Part shown: positions 32,361 through 42,956 of the stretch, one piece after another
Layout: every line of letters starts with the position of its first letter
Numbering within the stretch: position 1 is the first letter of the stretch
Source: Meconema thalassinum
Taxonomy: Eukaryota; Arthropoda; Insecta; Orthoptera; Tettigoniidae
Reading direction: 5' to 3'
Length of the DNA: 64,000 bases
Assembly: GCA_946902985.2 (NCBI GenBank)
Contig: OX336391.1
Span: 147,945,545-148,009,544 of the forward strand
Position numbers and translations under genes: made by a program
The notes under the pieces: model-generated
Told to the model about the DNA's origin: nothing
Databases searched by the model: none
The model's input: the letters and a program-made list of their open reading frames with translations, nothing else

Positions 32361-32849
32361 ACATTAATAATTCATAATAACAAAGTGACACACAACGTCG
32401 ACAGTACTCTCAAATACTGTGAGCACATTCCTCAGTAACTATAACATTCATTATTCTCAAGGCTCTCATACAGTTCGTCGTAAACAATCAAAACATGGCT
32501 TCCTACAATCATGAAATGACCTAGTCTCACATACGATGAAAATACAGCTTTTATTCCACTCATATAACAACATTCTGTTATGCATTTAATATTTGACTAC
32601 TCACCCATAGCTTGACAATACTGCCGCTTACTTAAATGTCATTTGTCGTCTTTGTCCTACCCCATGTGATATTCAACCTTGAACGTGAAGCTTCATAAAC
32701 TGCTCAATGACAAATGAAAGTCGGTGAAACATTTGCCACTGTGCTCGTCAAACCCGTGCCTGCTAGATGCACTGCCTACTGTATTGCCATAACATTCTCG
32801 CGCTACGGAGCACACACTGCCTTGTTTCCAATACACACATTTTCAATTG
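32361..32849. other. Unassigned stretch
   Basis: No recognisable element. The 121-aa plus frame starting 32714 runs from here into the family F minisatellite and is not credible as a gene. Confidence 0.35.
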
Positions 32850-33072
32850 TACATCCAGCTGGCAGTGCGTCTTCACTTCCGTCCGATCCACTTCCGTTCG
32901 ATCCACTTCCGCCCGATTCACTTCCGTCCCATTTTTCTGGCAGTGCGTCTTCACTTCCGTCCGATCCACTTCCGTTCGATCTACTTCCGCCCGATTCACT
33001 TCCGTCCCCAATTTTCAAAATCACTCCCACAAAACTATCCAGCAACCGAGCGGAAAGATGTTACACATCAAA
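32850..33072 (-). repeat. Repeat family F, copy 2 with nested minisatellite
   Basis: Two tandem units of about 73 bp (starting CTGGCAGTGCGTCTTCACTT at 32870 and 32938). Each unit is made of 15-bp subunits of the form CACTTCCG(T/C)(C/T)CGATC. The right border (GGAAAGATGTTACACATCA) matches copy 1 at 24305 inverted. All frames are open for about 80 codons on both strands, giving Gly/Ser or Asp/Arg/Thr repeats; this reflects composition, not coding. Confidence 0.75.
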
Positions 33073-34396
33073 CAAGTAGTTCCGTGACGAACTAAAGAGC
33101 CTACTTTTCATGCCAATGATTATTCTACAGAATATGAACCTATCTAGAATAATGACGAAATTAAGTTGTTAATATCGGAATTTCTAATTAGTTCGAAATA
33201 CTGTATACCTGGCATAATGTAGCCTAATAGGGCACCACAGTTGGCAGCCCTGATGACTGAATATATTCTTAGTTCCATCTCTTAAGGTACAGAATACAAA
33301 ATTTGGTTGAAGTCCAATGAATAGCATGGACGTTACATGCAGTTAAACATTGGATCTAACAGCGCGCGTAAAATCGTGTTGGCAACAATGTCATGCATGT
33401 ATTGGTCAGAAGTAATCTGAAATAATATGATCTATTGTTGTGCCAATTTTGAATGAAATCCATTATTTAGTATAGAAGTTACATGCATTTTAAAATTGGA
33501 CCTATCAGCAGACTTAGAATCATGTTGGCAGCACTGACGTATATTAGTTACTCCAAATTCATCTAGAATGCCAGGTATTATACGTGTGCAAAGTTTAGAG
33601 CTATTGGCTTGCATACATTCTGATATATTGATATTAGGGTAACAAAAATAGGGACAGTACATATTAACAGTTGGCAGCCCTGGTTGCTCTTAAGAATACG
33701 CATAGTCATATCTGTTATGGTACACATAGCACATACGAAATTTGGTTCAAATCCAAATGATAGTATGGAAGTTGCATGTATTTAAAGTTGGACCTCTCAG
33801 CAGGCTTAGAATCATGTTGGTAGCACTGACGTATATAGGTTACTCCAAATTAATATAGAATGCTAGGTACTATACGTGTGCATAGTTTAAAGCTGTCGGC
33901 TTGCATACCTCCTGATATATTGGTATTTGGATAAAATAAATTAGGAGCATTTATTAACAGTTGGCAGCCCTGATGGGTCGTAAGAATACGCTCAGTCATA
34001 TCTAGTTATGTACACATACAACATACGAAATTTGGTTGAATTCCAATTGATAGTGTAGAAGTTATATGCATTTAAAAATTGGACCTATCAGCAGGCTTAT
34101 AATCATTTTGGCAACACTGCCATGTATGGACTCCTGGAAATTAAACTGCAATATTATTATCTATACGTGTGACAATTTTGAAATAGCTCCCATTCAGACC
34201 TTCCAAGATATACATCATGGAGCTCAAATTTCAATTGCGATTTTTTGGCAGTTGGTAGCACTGACATCATTTTCAAATATGGCCGTGAGATATTCAGGTA
34301 TAGATCTTTAATCCTACCAAATTTTGTTTCGATTGCTCCAGCCGTTTAGGAGTTGATAGGGGGACACACACACACACACAGCCAGACAGACAGAAG

Positions 34397-34428
<32 letters not shown>

Positions 34429-34491
34429 CACATTTGCCCGATCTCATAAGTCTACTTTTTCCTCATTTTTGCAAAATGTGAAAAGTAGGCT
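33073..34491 (-). mobile_element. Family B Helentron-like element, copy 1
   Basis: Minus-strand orientation: it starts with the hairpin AGCCTACTTTTC...GAAAAGTAGAC(T), then a (CTGT)n/(GT)n run, the CCTATCAACTCCTAAACGGC block, a core of about 145-bp half-units marked by GTTGGCAGC(A/C)CTG-like motifs on plus (near 33240, 33378, 33524, 33669, 33816, 33960, 34107, 34251), a subterminal GAAAAGTAGGCT, and the end hairpin AGTTC..GAACT with CTTG. Very similar to 40452-41850. No transposase. Confidence 0.8.
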
Positions 34492-34886
34492 AAAAATAAT
34501 TTTTGCATTACAACCCATATACTTCGTATGTACCATTTCCAATGCACCCAAGACATGGCTATGTGCCACAATGGTTTGTTTAGTTCATACATTCATCACA
34601 AGATGGAAGCTCTGCTATGTTGCTCACTTGTTTACCCAGAAGTCTGCTAAGTACCAATAGCTGATTTCAGACATGGAGGGAAACAGTTCAGGAGCTTTGC
34701 ATGCGAATAATGTTGAAATGGGGAAGAAAAGAAGAAAGAGAGGTACTGGATATAAGTTAGATGTGCTAATAGCCTATTGGTTTTGTAGGACTGAAACTAC
34801 CTTGGCACTTAGCAGACTTTTGAGTAAAAGAGAATTCTATTGGCAACTATCTATGTTTAGTATTTCTGAGTTTAACAACGTGATAC
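34492..34886. other. Unassigned stretch
   Basis: Two small plus-strand frames (34469-34660, 34673-34921) have no recognisable motif. Confidence 0.35.
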
Positions 34887-35600
34887 TTATTTATTTATTT
34901 GTTTATTTAGCTTATGACTAGAGATACATGAGAATTTATATACGTAAATCCAAATTCTGGATATAGTCAATATAGTCTCTGGGGTCACGAGAGCAAAGTC
35001 ACTAGCACTGCCACTGTACTTTATTTTGCTGCACTCGGTGATAATGTGCTGGATCGTCTGTTCTGTAGCACCACAGTCACACTCAGGCGTTGAAATTATG
35101 TTCCACTTGTAGTGGAAGGCTGCACAGTTCCCATGGTTGGTTCGTATCCGGTTCAATATGGACCATAGTCAACGAGGGAGGTTGAAACCAGGTGACGGAT
35201 TCTTCTTCACAGGAGGCATTGTAGGACATTTGTTGTTGAGTCTCTTCTGCCACTCAACGAAAGTTTGGTAGTTGCTGTTCCTCAAGTTCATGGCATCTCG
35301 TATTGATGGTTTTCTGGAACGCAAGGTTACCAGTAATTGCATCGCTGGTGTCATCATGTATCGGCAGTCCTGGATTGTTCATTATTTTATTGAATTCTCT
35401 TAGGAGAACATCTTTACGTTTGAGATCTGGAGGTGGAATATGACTTAACACTGGTAGCCAATGTATGGGAGTAGATTTGATTGTGCCAGTGATGAGACGC
35501 ATTGTGCTGTTCAGTTGGGTATCTACAATATTTGTGTGAGCACTATTGAGCCAGACAGGAGCACAGTATTCGGCAGTCGACTACACCAAACCTAGAGCTG
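34887..35600 (-). mobile_element. Jockey-like LINE 3' fragment
   Basis: Minus strand: after a degraded AEYC.PVWLNS.HT segment, frames give QLNSTMRLITGTIKSTPIHW, LPVLSHIPPPDLKRK and then the C-terminal zinc-knuckle region; the 3' end is a (TAAA)n-type tail at 34889-34912. Frame changes near 35157 and 35260 break it. Endonuclease and RT core are absent. Confidence 0.75.
34917..35502 (-). pseudogene. LINE ORF2 C-terminus with CxCG...HxxxxC motif
   Basis: Three pieces in order: 35502-35254 with MRLITGTIKSTPIHWLPVLS (post-RT region), 35357-35169 with VEWQKRLN, and 35156-34887 with LNRIRTNHG-like MNRIRTNHGNCAAFHYKW, CDCGATEQTIQHIITEC and the C-terminal LTP. CDCG...H....C is the zinc-binding motif found at the C-terminus of Jockey/CR1-type ORF2 proteins. 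At least two frameshifts make it non-functional. Confidence 0.7.
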
Positions 35601-36313
35601 AGCATCGCAGAGTGACATGCGATATCATTAATTTAACATAAAAATCTAGATACAATATTGTCCTTCAGTTTAGTGTACACTATATTAAATAGTTAAATTT
35701 ATGATGAAAACTCCTGTGATACTTTTTTTTTCACTATATCTCCTGAACAACTTTTTGGCACTTATTAGATTTTTGGGTTACACTCTTCAATTTTTTTATT
35801 CCGAAAAGGAAAGACTAATAAGAATTTTACTACCTGCCGCTACGATCTTTCTGCTTCTCTGTTTTTAAATGCCGGTGTTTTATTTCCATCTTGAAGCACC
35901 TTGCCTATCTCGCTGTTGCTTGTTACGCTCTTGAATGTAAACTTCGTATTATGTACGCAATAAATAACTTTACTTAAGTAGTAAAAGTTCCATTTAAAAT
36001 TTCGCTCTGCTGTAAACATTTTACGCCATATTACCCAGTACGAGTTTTGCCAGGTGGATGTTATGACGCTTCACGAAACTCCAAGCGTGTACAAAATGTT
36101 GCCAACCAAGGAATCGCTTTTCAGTCGGTCAACACACTGATGTGCCCACTTAAGCGTGGAAAAATAATTATCCATCACATTTACTAATCTGGGAAAAATA
36201 GCATGGATTAATTATGTACTTGTTCACTTTTCTAACTAAGCTAGAGCTAGGAAAGAAGCCATTTGTTACGTAATATATGGTGAGTGGTAACACTGATACT
36301 ACTTTACCTTGTC
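35601..36313. other. Unassigned stretch
   Basis: No recognisable frame or repeat. AT-rich. Confidence 0.35.
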
Positions 36314-37432
36314 AAGTACCGCGTGTTCCGATTCAACACGGAACTGTAAATTGGGTTGCCTACCCACCTGCAATCGGCTTGAAATCTGCTCGCAGGGTGC
36401 TAAGGATGGAGCTGAGTTCGATTTCACTGAGTGCCGCCTTCTTATGCAGCATTGCAAAGCATTTTTGCTATATCAAAATATATTTACATAGGCTTCACAA
36501 TAAGTTTGAACGATTTCTGTTTCAGAACTTGTAATTTTACGCTTCTGTTAATGGCTTTTGCAGAGCATTTCTATGAAATAAAATTTTATTCTACAACATA
36601 GTTTATTACAACACAATTACAACATGCTTTTTCAACAAGATAGTCATCCAACGCATTCCTCCAGACTGGCGAGAGACGTTTTAAACCGTTTGTTTCCTGG
36701 CCGGTGGTTAGGAATTGGCGGCTTTATAGAATTACCACCACGTTCACCTGATCTGACCGTCCTGGATTTCTTCATTTGGGGCTACGACAGGTCGAGAGCA
36801 TTTTTAAGATCACCACAAACACCCGAAGAAATGGAGCTCGTTATTACCGAAGCCTTTGCGGAAATTACTTCTCAGACGTTGCCGAACGCAAAGAGAACAA
36901 CATGCGACGAATGGCTCTCTGCTTGGAAAATGATGGACGCCACTTCGAACACCTTACGTAAATGTCCATTTGTAGTAGATGTAACGTCTGTGATAAATTA
37001 ACTTTTTTAGTCGCATCGATGACTGATTACAAATTTGTAACAAATCATTTCCAAATTGTATCTCGTTTTGTTGTATTGGGTTAAAAAGCAATAAATTGTT
37101 CTGTAAATAAAATACAACACAAAAATACATTGTGTTATAATAAACGATGTTGTAAAATAACATTTTATTTCATAGAAATACTCTGCAAAAGCCACTAACA
37201 CAAGCGTAAAATAACAAGTTCTGAAACAGAAATCGTTCAAACTTATTGTGAAGTCTGTTTAAATATATTTTGAAAGAGCGAAATGCTTTGCAATGCTGCA
37301 TAAGAAGGCGGCAATCAGTGAAATCGAACTCAGCCCCGTCGCTAGCGCGCTGCGAACAGATTTCCAGCCAATTGCAGGTGGGCAGGCAACCCATTTTACA
37401 GTTCCGTGTTGAATCGGAACACGCGGTACTTT
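36314..37432 (+). mobile_element. DD41D mariner-like element with ~300-bp inverted repeats
   Basis: The left arm (36314-36620) and right arm (37128-37432) are inverted copies beginning AAGTACCGCGTGTTCCGATT. Matches continue to TATGAAATAAAAT(T/G)TTAT, with several point differences and a short divergent patch near 36395. Between them lies only the C-terminal half of a transposase. Target duplication is not evident. It is an internally deleted element or one whose end was duplicated in inverted orientation. Confidence 0.75.
36624..37001 (+). pseudogene. DD41D-type transposase, C-terminal half
   Basis: 125-aa frame starting at the conserved FQQDSHPTHSS (second catalytic Asp), then FPGRWLGIGGFIELPPRSPD and LTVLDFFIWGYDRS with the third Asp. 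Forty-one residues separate the two Asp (DD41D, the spacing described for the rosa-type lineage of Tc1/mariner). The C-terminus has the usual P.TPEEME..I..A helix. The N-terminal DNA-binding domain and first catalytic Asp are missing, so the protein cannot be active. Both visible acidic residues are intact and the frame has no stop, so it is a rather young deletion. Confidence 0.75.
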
Positions 37433-37516
37433 ACGTTACAAACAGAGCACATGGGCTTCAGTCAGCCAACAACAGCTTGTTGCCCAGTACTGACGCATCT
37501 ATTCCCGGTGCATTTC

Positions 37517-38012
37517 TAGGCGGCTTCGGTGGCGTAGTTTTATAGCATGCTGAGCTTCTATAAACAAGATCGCGGGTTCAAACCCGCCTGAAGTCGTCGG
37601 ATATTTTAAGAGCGTTAAAAGAATACCTCAGTATACCTTCCGTCGGAGGTGAAGTAAAGCCGGTGTGCCCATGTCATAGATTTATGGCATGTAAATAATC
37701 CTTCCACTAACTACAATTGTGTGAAGGTTAGATTTGATTAACGCTCCATGAAGTTCCGACGTTCGCCGCCAGGTGCCGGTTGTGGTGGCATCTAGTAGCC
37801 AAGTTCAGACTAGGTGTCGTTGACGGTAGCATTTGGTAGCAAAAGTAGGAACTACTGGAAATTGATCGTCTGCAGTCCTTACCTGAATTACAGTGCACAA
37901 CTGCCATCACATTTAACACCGGTTATCAGACAGATTCTGCACACACCCAAAGTACACGGGGCTACATGACCGCGTTGTCGCAGCCCCTAAACTTAGGATC
38001 CAACCAACCGGT
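37517..38012 (+). repeat. SINE family S1, full length
   Basis: tRNA-like head (GGCTTCGGTGGCGTAGTTTT; B-box GGGTTCAAACCC), body with GTCGGAGGTGAAGTAAAGCC, then GTGCCGGTTGTGGTGGCATC, CACACCCAAAGTACACGGGG, ending AACCAACC. It is the best plus-strand reference for S1 here. Confidence 0.85.
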
Positions 38013-38516
38013 GTATTTCGTTTCTTTCCTCCGACCTGGAGGTGCCTCTCATTAGAGTTTTCTCCTAAAAAACCACGAACTTCCTTAAGAATATGTCTCA
38101 GAGTTTGTTGTCTGTCTTGTAGGTCTGTTAGTCCCCGTTCTTTGATGTCTTTCTCAGCTTCAGCCAGTGGCGTGGCGTGGTATTTTATCGAGGGTAAGCT
38201 GTGAAGAAGACTGAAAGTATAGGCTTGCACCTTAAAGCAACTTCAGCACTCTGTTCTAGCGACGCCCTCGTCCGTAGAGGTTGATGTCTGATGTAGCAAC
38301 AACTACTCTACCGTACACACATAATTATGAGACCTTCACATTAAAAAAATGAAGAAATTGTAATACAGCACAGCTCATTATTCCCTTTTCAGTTTCAGGC
38401 ATGCACATCCATGTAACTATATTAGGCCTAAGTGCGGAGTAAATTATTCAACAACAGTGTGGTAGTTTGTGTTTTTGTTGTTCGCATTTCTTGGTCTAAG
38501 GAGCTAAACGTTCATT
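38013..38516. other. Unassigned stretch
   Basis: A minus-strand frame (start 38230) has a charged segment KDIKERGLTDLQDRQQTLRH with possible coiled-coil character, then reads into the S1 SINE. I do not recognise it. Confidence 0.35.
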
Positions 38517-38758
38517 TTCTATTATGATTGCGTGGCTCAGCGGCAACGTTCTCGCCTGCTGAGCTCAAGATAGCGGGATGGAATCCCGGCGCAGTCAGTC
38601 GCCATTTGAGGGTGCGTACATTCGAAGGAGGCATGTCAGTAGATTTACTGACACGTTAAAGATTCCCTTCGTGGCAAAATTCCGGCACCCCAGCGTCTCT
38701 AAGAGCCTCAGTAGTTAACATGGACGTAAAACCAATAACATTATTATGTTCTATTATG
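38517..38758 (+). repeat. SINE family S7 with 10-bp target duplication
   Basis: TTCTATTATG flanks at 38517-38526 and 38749-38758. The 222-bp body starts ATTGCGTGGCTCAGCGGCAA (A-box side), has a B-box-like GGGATGGAATCCC, and ends AATAACATTATTATG. A tRNA-derived SINE inserted by target-primed reverse transcription. Confidence 0.8.
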
Positions 38759-39403
38759 GGACCTAAGTGAACATTAAAATAATAAACATGCTACTAGTAA
38801 TAGATAACCTAATGACATTATATTGCATGTTCGGTTAATATTTCTTTGCAAATATCCCTCAAATTATACTGAAGTAGGCTTTCACGGCCGGCGTAGGAAT
38901 CTTCAGAGTAGACCAACAACCCGAAAAGTTGCTCTGAATATCATTCACATTGTATTCAAATAGTAGGTGTAAAGGATAGATCATTTTAAATGTACATCCG
39001 TATAATTTGAATAATATTTTAAAGACTTACCGGTATCACATTATTTAAGAAATAGTTGTTGGTTATTGCATTAGAAAAGAAGTTGCCATTAATGCAAAAA
39101 TAGATTACGTAAAACACTATTCAAATAATTTGAAAAATATGCATTTCAAAGTAAAACATTCACTAAATTATCGAGATCGTTTCTAATAAGCAAGTGATTT
39201 TTCCGACGAGAAATTAGAAGTGAAGTGAATAAGCATTTGCCATCCCTGTTGTGCAGTCTTAATTTTGAAATATCCATGCACCAAATAGTACAAAATTAAT
39301 TAATGTCACTGTTTACCTTGGCGGATCACTTGTAGCGAAGTTCAATTCTTCTCTCCCTCTTTGCGAATTCATCAATTACGCGGTCGGAAAAATCAGTGTT
39401 CCC
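38759..39403. other. Unassigned stretch
   Basis: Contains GGCTTTCACGGCCGGCGTAG at 38878, a phrase shared in part with 7931 and 20941 (inverted). Otherwise nothing recognised. Confidence 0.4.
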
Positions 39404-40451
39404 CTATAGGCTGCACAACAACTCCTTTTCAATGGAAAGAAGCGCGAGATGTGAAAGTCTTTCTTGATGCATTGAGTTTCGGGTGAAGGTTTTTATACGT
39501 TTCATGGTAGAAAACGTTCTTTCCACTGATGCACTAGACGCCGGAATTGTTAGTACTAGTTTGCATAGGTTAAAAACTTCCCCATACGCCCCAATTCATT
39601 CAAACTAATGAATTTTGAAAGTTCTTGTGCACTTTTCCCACTGAATTCGCTTGATTGATATACGGCAATGAGTTGAGCTCTCAAAGCAACGAAGTCAAAA
39701 AAGTTAGCATATATACTCCTAAGAGACTGAAGCCCAGACTCAGGAAAAGTGTTCCTATAAGTTACAAAATTCTTAGGACTTAGTAGTTCCAAAAACTGCA
39801 GAGATCCTAAGCTTCTGAACCTATCACTTAATTGTTGCACTAACGTGTCTATGATTTCAAAGTATAGTCTTCGATAAGATGTTTCAGCGTCCACGTTGTT
39901 CTTTAGGCGTTTCTTGCTCGGTTCCTGCACTTCGATATCTCTATTTGTTAAGTCCCACAATTTGCAGAAATCTTCCCGTTTAGTTTGCAGTAGGGTACTG
40001 AACTCATTTACTTTATCCTTACAGTATCCAACGTCGGGAGCTTTTGTTTGAATTATCCCAAATAAAACCTCACTATGTGGGAAAATATCTGCGAAAACAT
40101 TCAAAAGAAAATTGAACTCGAAGATCTTCAATAATAACTGAAAACCATTGGCAGCTGTCATCGATTCCTGGTCCCATTTTTCATCAAGGTCAGTTATCTT
40201 ATCAAACAAGGCAATCAAATCGATTCGATGGTCATGTACTGTACGTACTAATCGGGAATGAAAATTCCAACGAATTGAAGATCGGGGCAACCTTCTGCTT
40301 ACCTCTTCATCGAGTGCTTTCGTTCGTTTTGATGACTTAGAACAGAAAGTTGCTAAACCATTTAATGTGCTGAAAAATATTCTGCATTCTTTAATTGCAC
40401 ACGATGACTGGGACAACACTAAATTTAATCTATGAGCCATGCAGTGAAGAA

Positions 40452-41850
40452 CAAGAAGTTCCGTGACGAACTAAAGAGCCTACTTTTCATGCCAATGATT
40501 ATTCTACAGTATATGAACATATCTAGAATAATGACGAAATTAAGTTGCTAATATCGAAATTTTTAATTAGTTCGAAATACTGTATACCTGGCATAATGTA
40601 GCCTAATAGAGCACCACAGTTGGCAGCCCTGATGACTGAATATATTCTTAGTTCCATCTCTTAAGGTACAGAATACAAAATTTGGTTGAAGTCCAATGAA
40701 TAGCATGGACGTTACATGCAGTTAAACATTGGATCTAACAGCGCGCGTAAAATCATGTTGGCAACAATGTCATGCATGTATTGGTCAGAAATAATCTGAA
40801 ATTATATGATCTATTGTTGTGCCAATTTTGAATTAAATCCATTAGTTAGTATAGAAGTTACATTCATTTTAAAATTGGACCTATCAGTAGGCTTAGAATC
40901 ATGTTGGCAGCACTGACGTATATTAGTTATTCCAAATTCATCTAGAATGCCAGGTACTATACGTGTGCAAAGTTTAGAGCTATTGGCTTGCATACTTTCT
41001 GATACTGTATATTGATATTAGGGTAACAAAAATAGGGACAGCACATATTAACAGTTGGCAGCCCTGGTTGCTCTTAAGAATACGCATAGTCATATCTGTT
41101 ATGGTACACATAGCACATACGAAATTTGGTTGAAATCCAAATGATAGTATGGAAGTTACATGTATTTAAAGTTGGACCTGTCAGCAGGCTTAGAATCATG
41201 TTGGTAGCACTGACGTATATAGGTTACTCCAAATTAATATAGAATGCTAGGTACTATACGTGTGCATAGTTTAAAGCTGTCGGCTTGCATACCTCCTGAT
41301 ATATTGGTATTTGGATAAAATAAATTAGGAGCATTTATTAACAGTTGGCCGCCCTGGTGGGTTTTAAGAATACGCTCAGTCATATCTGGTTATGTACACA
41401 TACAACATACGAAATTTGGTTGAATTCCAATTGATAGTGTAGAAGTTATATGCATTTAAAAATTGGACCTATCAGCAGGCTTATACTCATTTTGGCAACA
41501 CTGCCACGTAAGGCCTCCTGGATATTAAACTGCAATATTATTATCTATACGTGTGCCAATTTTGAAATAGCTCCCATTCATACCTTCCAAGATATCCAAC
41601 ATGGAGCTCAAATTCCAATTGCGATTTTTTAGCAGTTGGTAGCACTGACATCATTTTCAAATATGGCCGTGAGATATTCAGGTATAGATCTTTACTCCTA
41701 CCAAATTTTGTTTCGATTGCTCCAGCCGTTTAGGAGTTGATAGGGGGGACACACACACAGCCAGACAGACAGAAGGACAGACAGACACACATTTGCCCGA
41801 TCTCATAAGTCTACTTTTTCCTCATTTTTGCAAAATGTGAAAAGTAGGCT
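40452..41850 (-). mobile_element. Family B Helentron-like element, copy 2, inside hAT gene
   Basis: Nearly identical to 33073-34491 with the same hairpin ends. The interrupted reading frame gives the empty site: the codons for PHAIF end in a T-run and the next host codons are CTT CAC TGC ATG. The insertion therefore lies within a run of about five T, with at most TT duplicated. Minus-strand frames at its right end extend the transposase by a few false residues (SLLFTFCKNEEKVDL). Confidence 0.85.
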
Positions 41851-42833
41851 AAAAATAGCGTGTGGATAAGTGTCTCGAACTTTACTCTGTAGACCATTTA
41901 AATGACCTGCCATAACTGCAGCACCGTCGTAACTTTGCGCTATCAATTTACTTTTACAGTCATATTCTTCAACGAAAGTCTGCACAATATTGTACAAAGC
42001 AGCCGCAGTACGATTTTCTGTAACGTCTATAAAACCCATGAATCTTTCTTCAACTTTACAATCTGTGCTTACATACCGAAAGACACAGGACAACTGAGAA
42101 AAAGTACTCAAGTCTGTAGTTTCATCAAAAATTATAGAAACATATTTAGCTTTACCTATTTCATTTCTTATCTCTAGGCCAACAATTTTTGATACAGCTT
42201 CAATCAAATCATTCTGAATGATATTTGACATCCCAGTAAAAACGGACGAGTTTTCTAAGTGTTGTTTGAGTGGCAAATCATACCGACTAACGAGTTTAAC
42301 TAGCTCTACATAGTTTCCTTGATTCGATGACTCACTTGATTCATTGTGGCCTCTAAATGGGTGCTCTTGTTTCGCTAGGTAACACACAACATCTACAAAA
42401 CGCTTTAGAATGTCCCTGTTTTTAAGTACCAATTCGTTGTTTTGGCGGTTTCGAATGTCCTTCTGCTGATCTAGTAAACAATCTATTCTCACTTTGCCGA
42501 ATGTTTTTTTCTGAAACAATTGCCTGCAAATGATATTGTGATAAACTGTGTTTCTTTGCGGCTTTATGGAAGTTCCCTATGTCATTGTATCCAGTCCTAC
42601 TCCATACATTCTTTTCCGTTCCGAAAAGGAGACAAGGCCAACAAAATAATTTATTTGTGTCACTACATCCTGCTAACCAAGTGTGTTTCTCGTAGTGATT
42701 TGTATGAAAATGCCTCAAATAATGTTTACCAGTTGTACTGATATTAATGTTCGGTGTTGGCCTTCCCCGCTTTATAATATCCCGTTTCTGTTCGAAAGGA
42801 CGGGTACTAAAATCCGTGTTTAGGATATCACAC

Positions 42834-42918
42834 ACTATACAGTCATGATGATGATGATGATGATAATTGTTGTTTTAAGGGGCCTAACATCTAGGTTATC
42901 GGCCCGACTATACAGTCA
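42834..42918 (-). repeat. Ultra-short retroposon with 12-bp target duplication
   Basis: ACTATACAGTCA flanks at 42834-42845 and 42907-42918. The 61-bp body (42846-42906) on minus reads CGGGCCGATAACCTAGATGT, TAGGCCCCTTAAAACAACAA, TTA, (TCA)n. It interrupts codons just after the start of the hAT gene, and the sequence upstream continues the same reading frame. Confidence 0.85.
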
Positions 42919-42956
42919 CTGGCAGTGTCTACTCTAGATACAGGATAATTTTCCAT

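Larger units (their letters stand above)
39404..42956 (-). pseudogene. hAT transposase (ZMYM1-like), split by two insertions
   Basis: Probable start Met at 42954-42956 (MENYPVSRVDTASDC). Order: TTF-type zinc-finger region (GKHYLRHFHTNHYEKHTWLA, CSDTNKLFCWPCLLFG); DUF4371-like catalytic region (AKYVSIIFDETTDLSTFSQL; QSYDGAAVMAG); HCMAHRLNLVLSQ after the family B insertion; an alpha-helical insertion region; and the C-terminal dimerisation motif IPASSASVERTFSTMKRIKT ending 39404. Defects: a 61-bp retroposon at 42846-42906, a frame slip in a T7 run at 42504-42510, the 1.4-kb element at 40452-41850, and a one-base loss at about 39557 that gives an early stop. Removing the insertions leaves roughly 690 codons, normal for the group. 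Confidence 0.85.

Noticed and set aside
32714..33079. 121-aa frame with repeated SLPSDPLPFD as a repeat protein
   Set aside because: Low-complexity minisatellite with several frames open on both strands; no start context or domain.
37913..38230. 105-aa minus frame as a coiled-coil gene
   Set aside because: Its C-terminal third reads through an S1 SINE and no homologous family was recognised.
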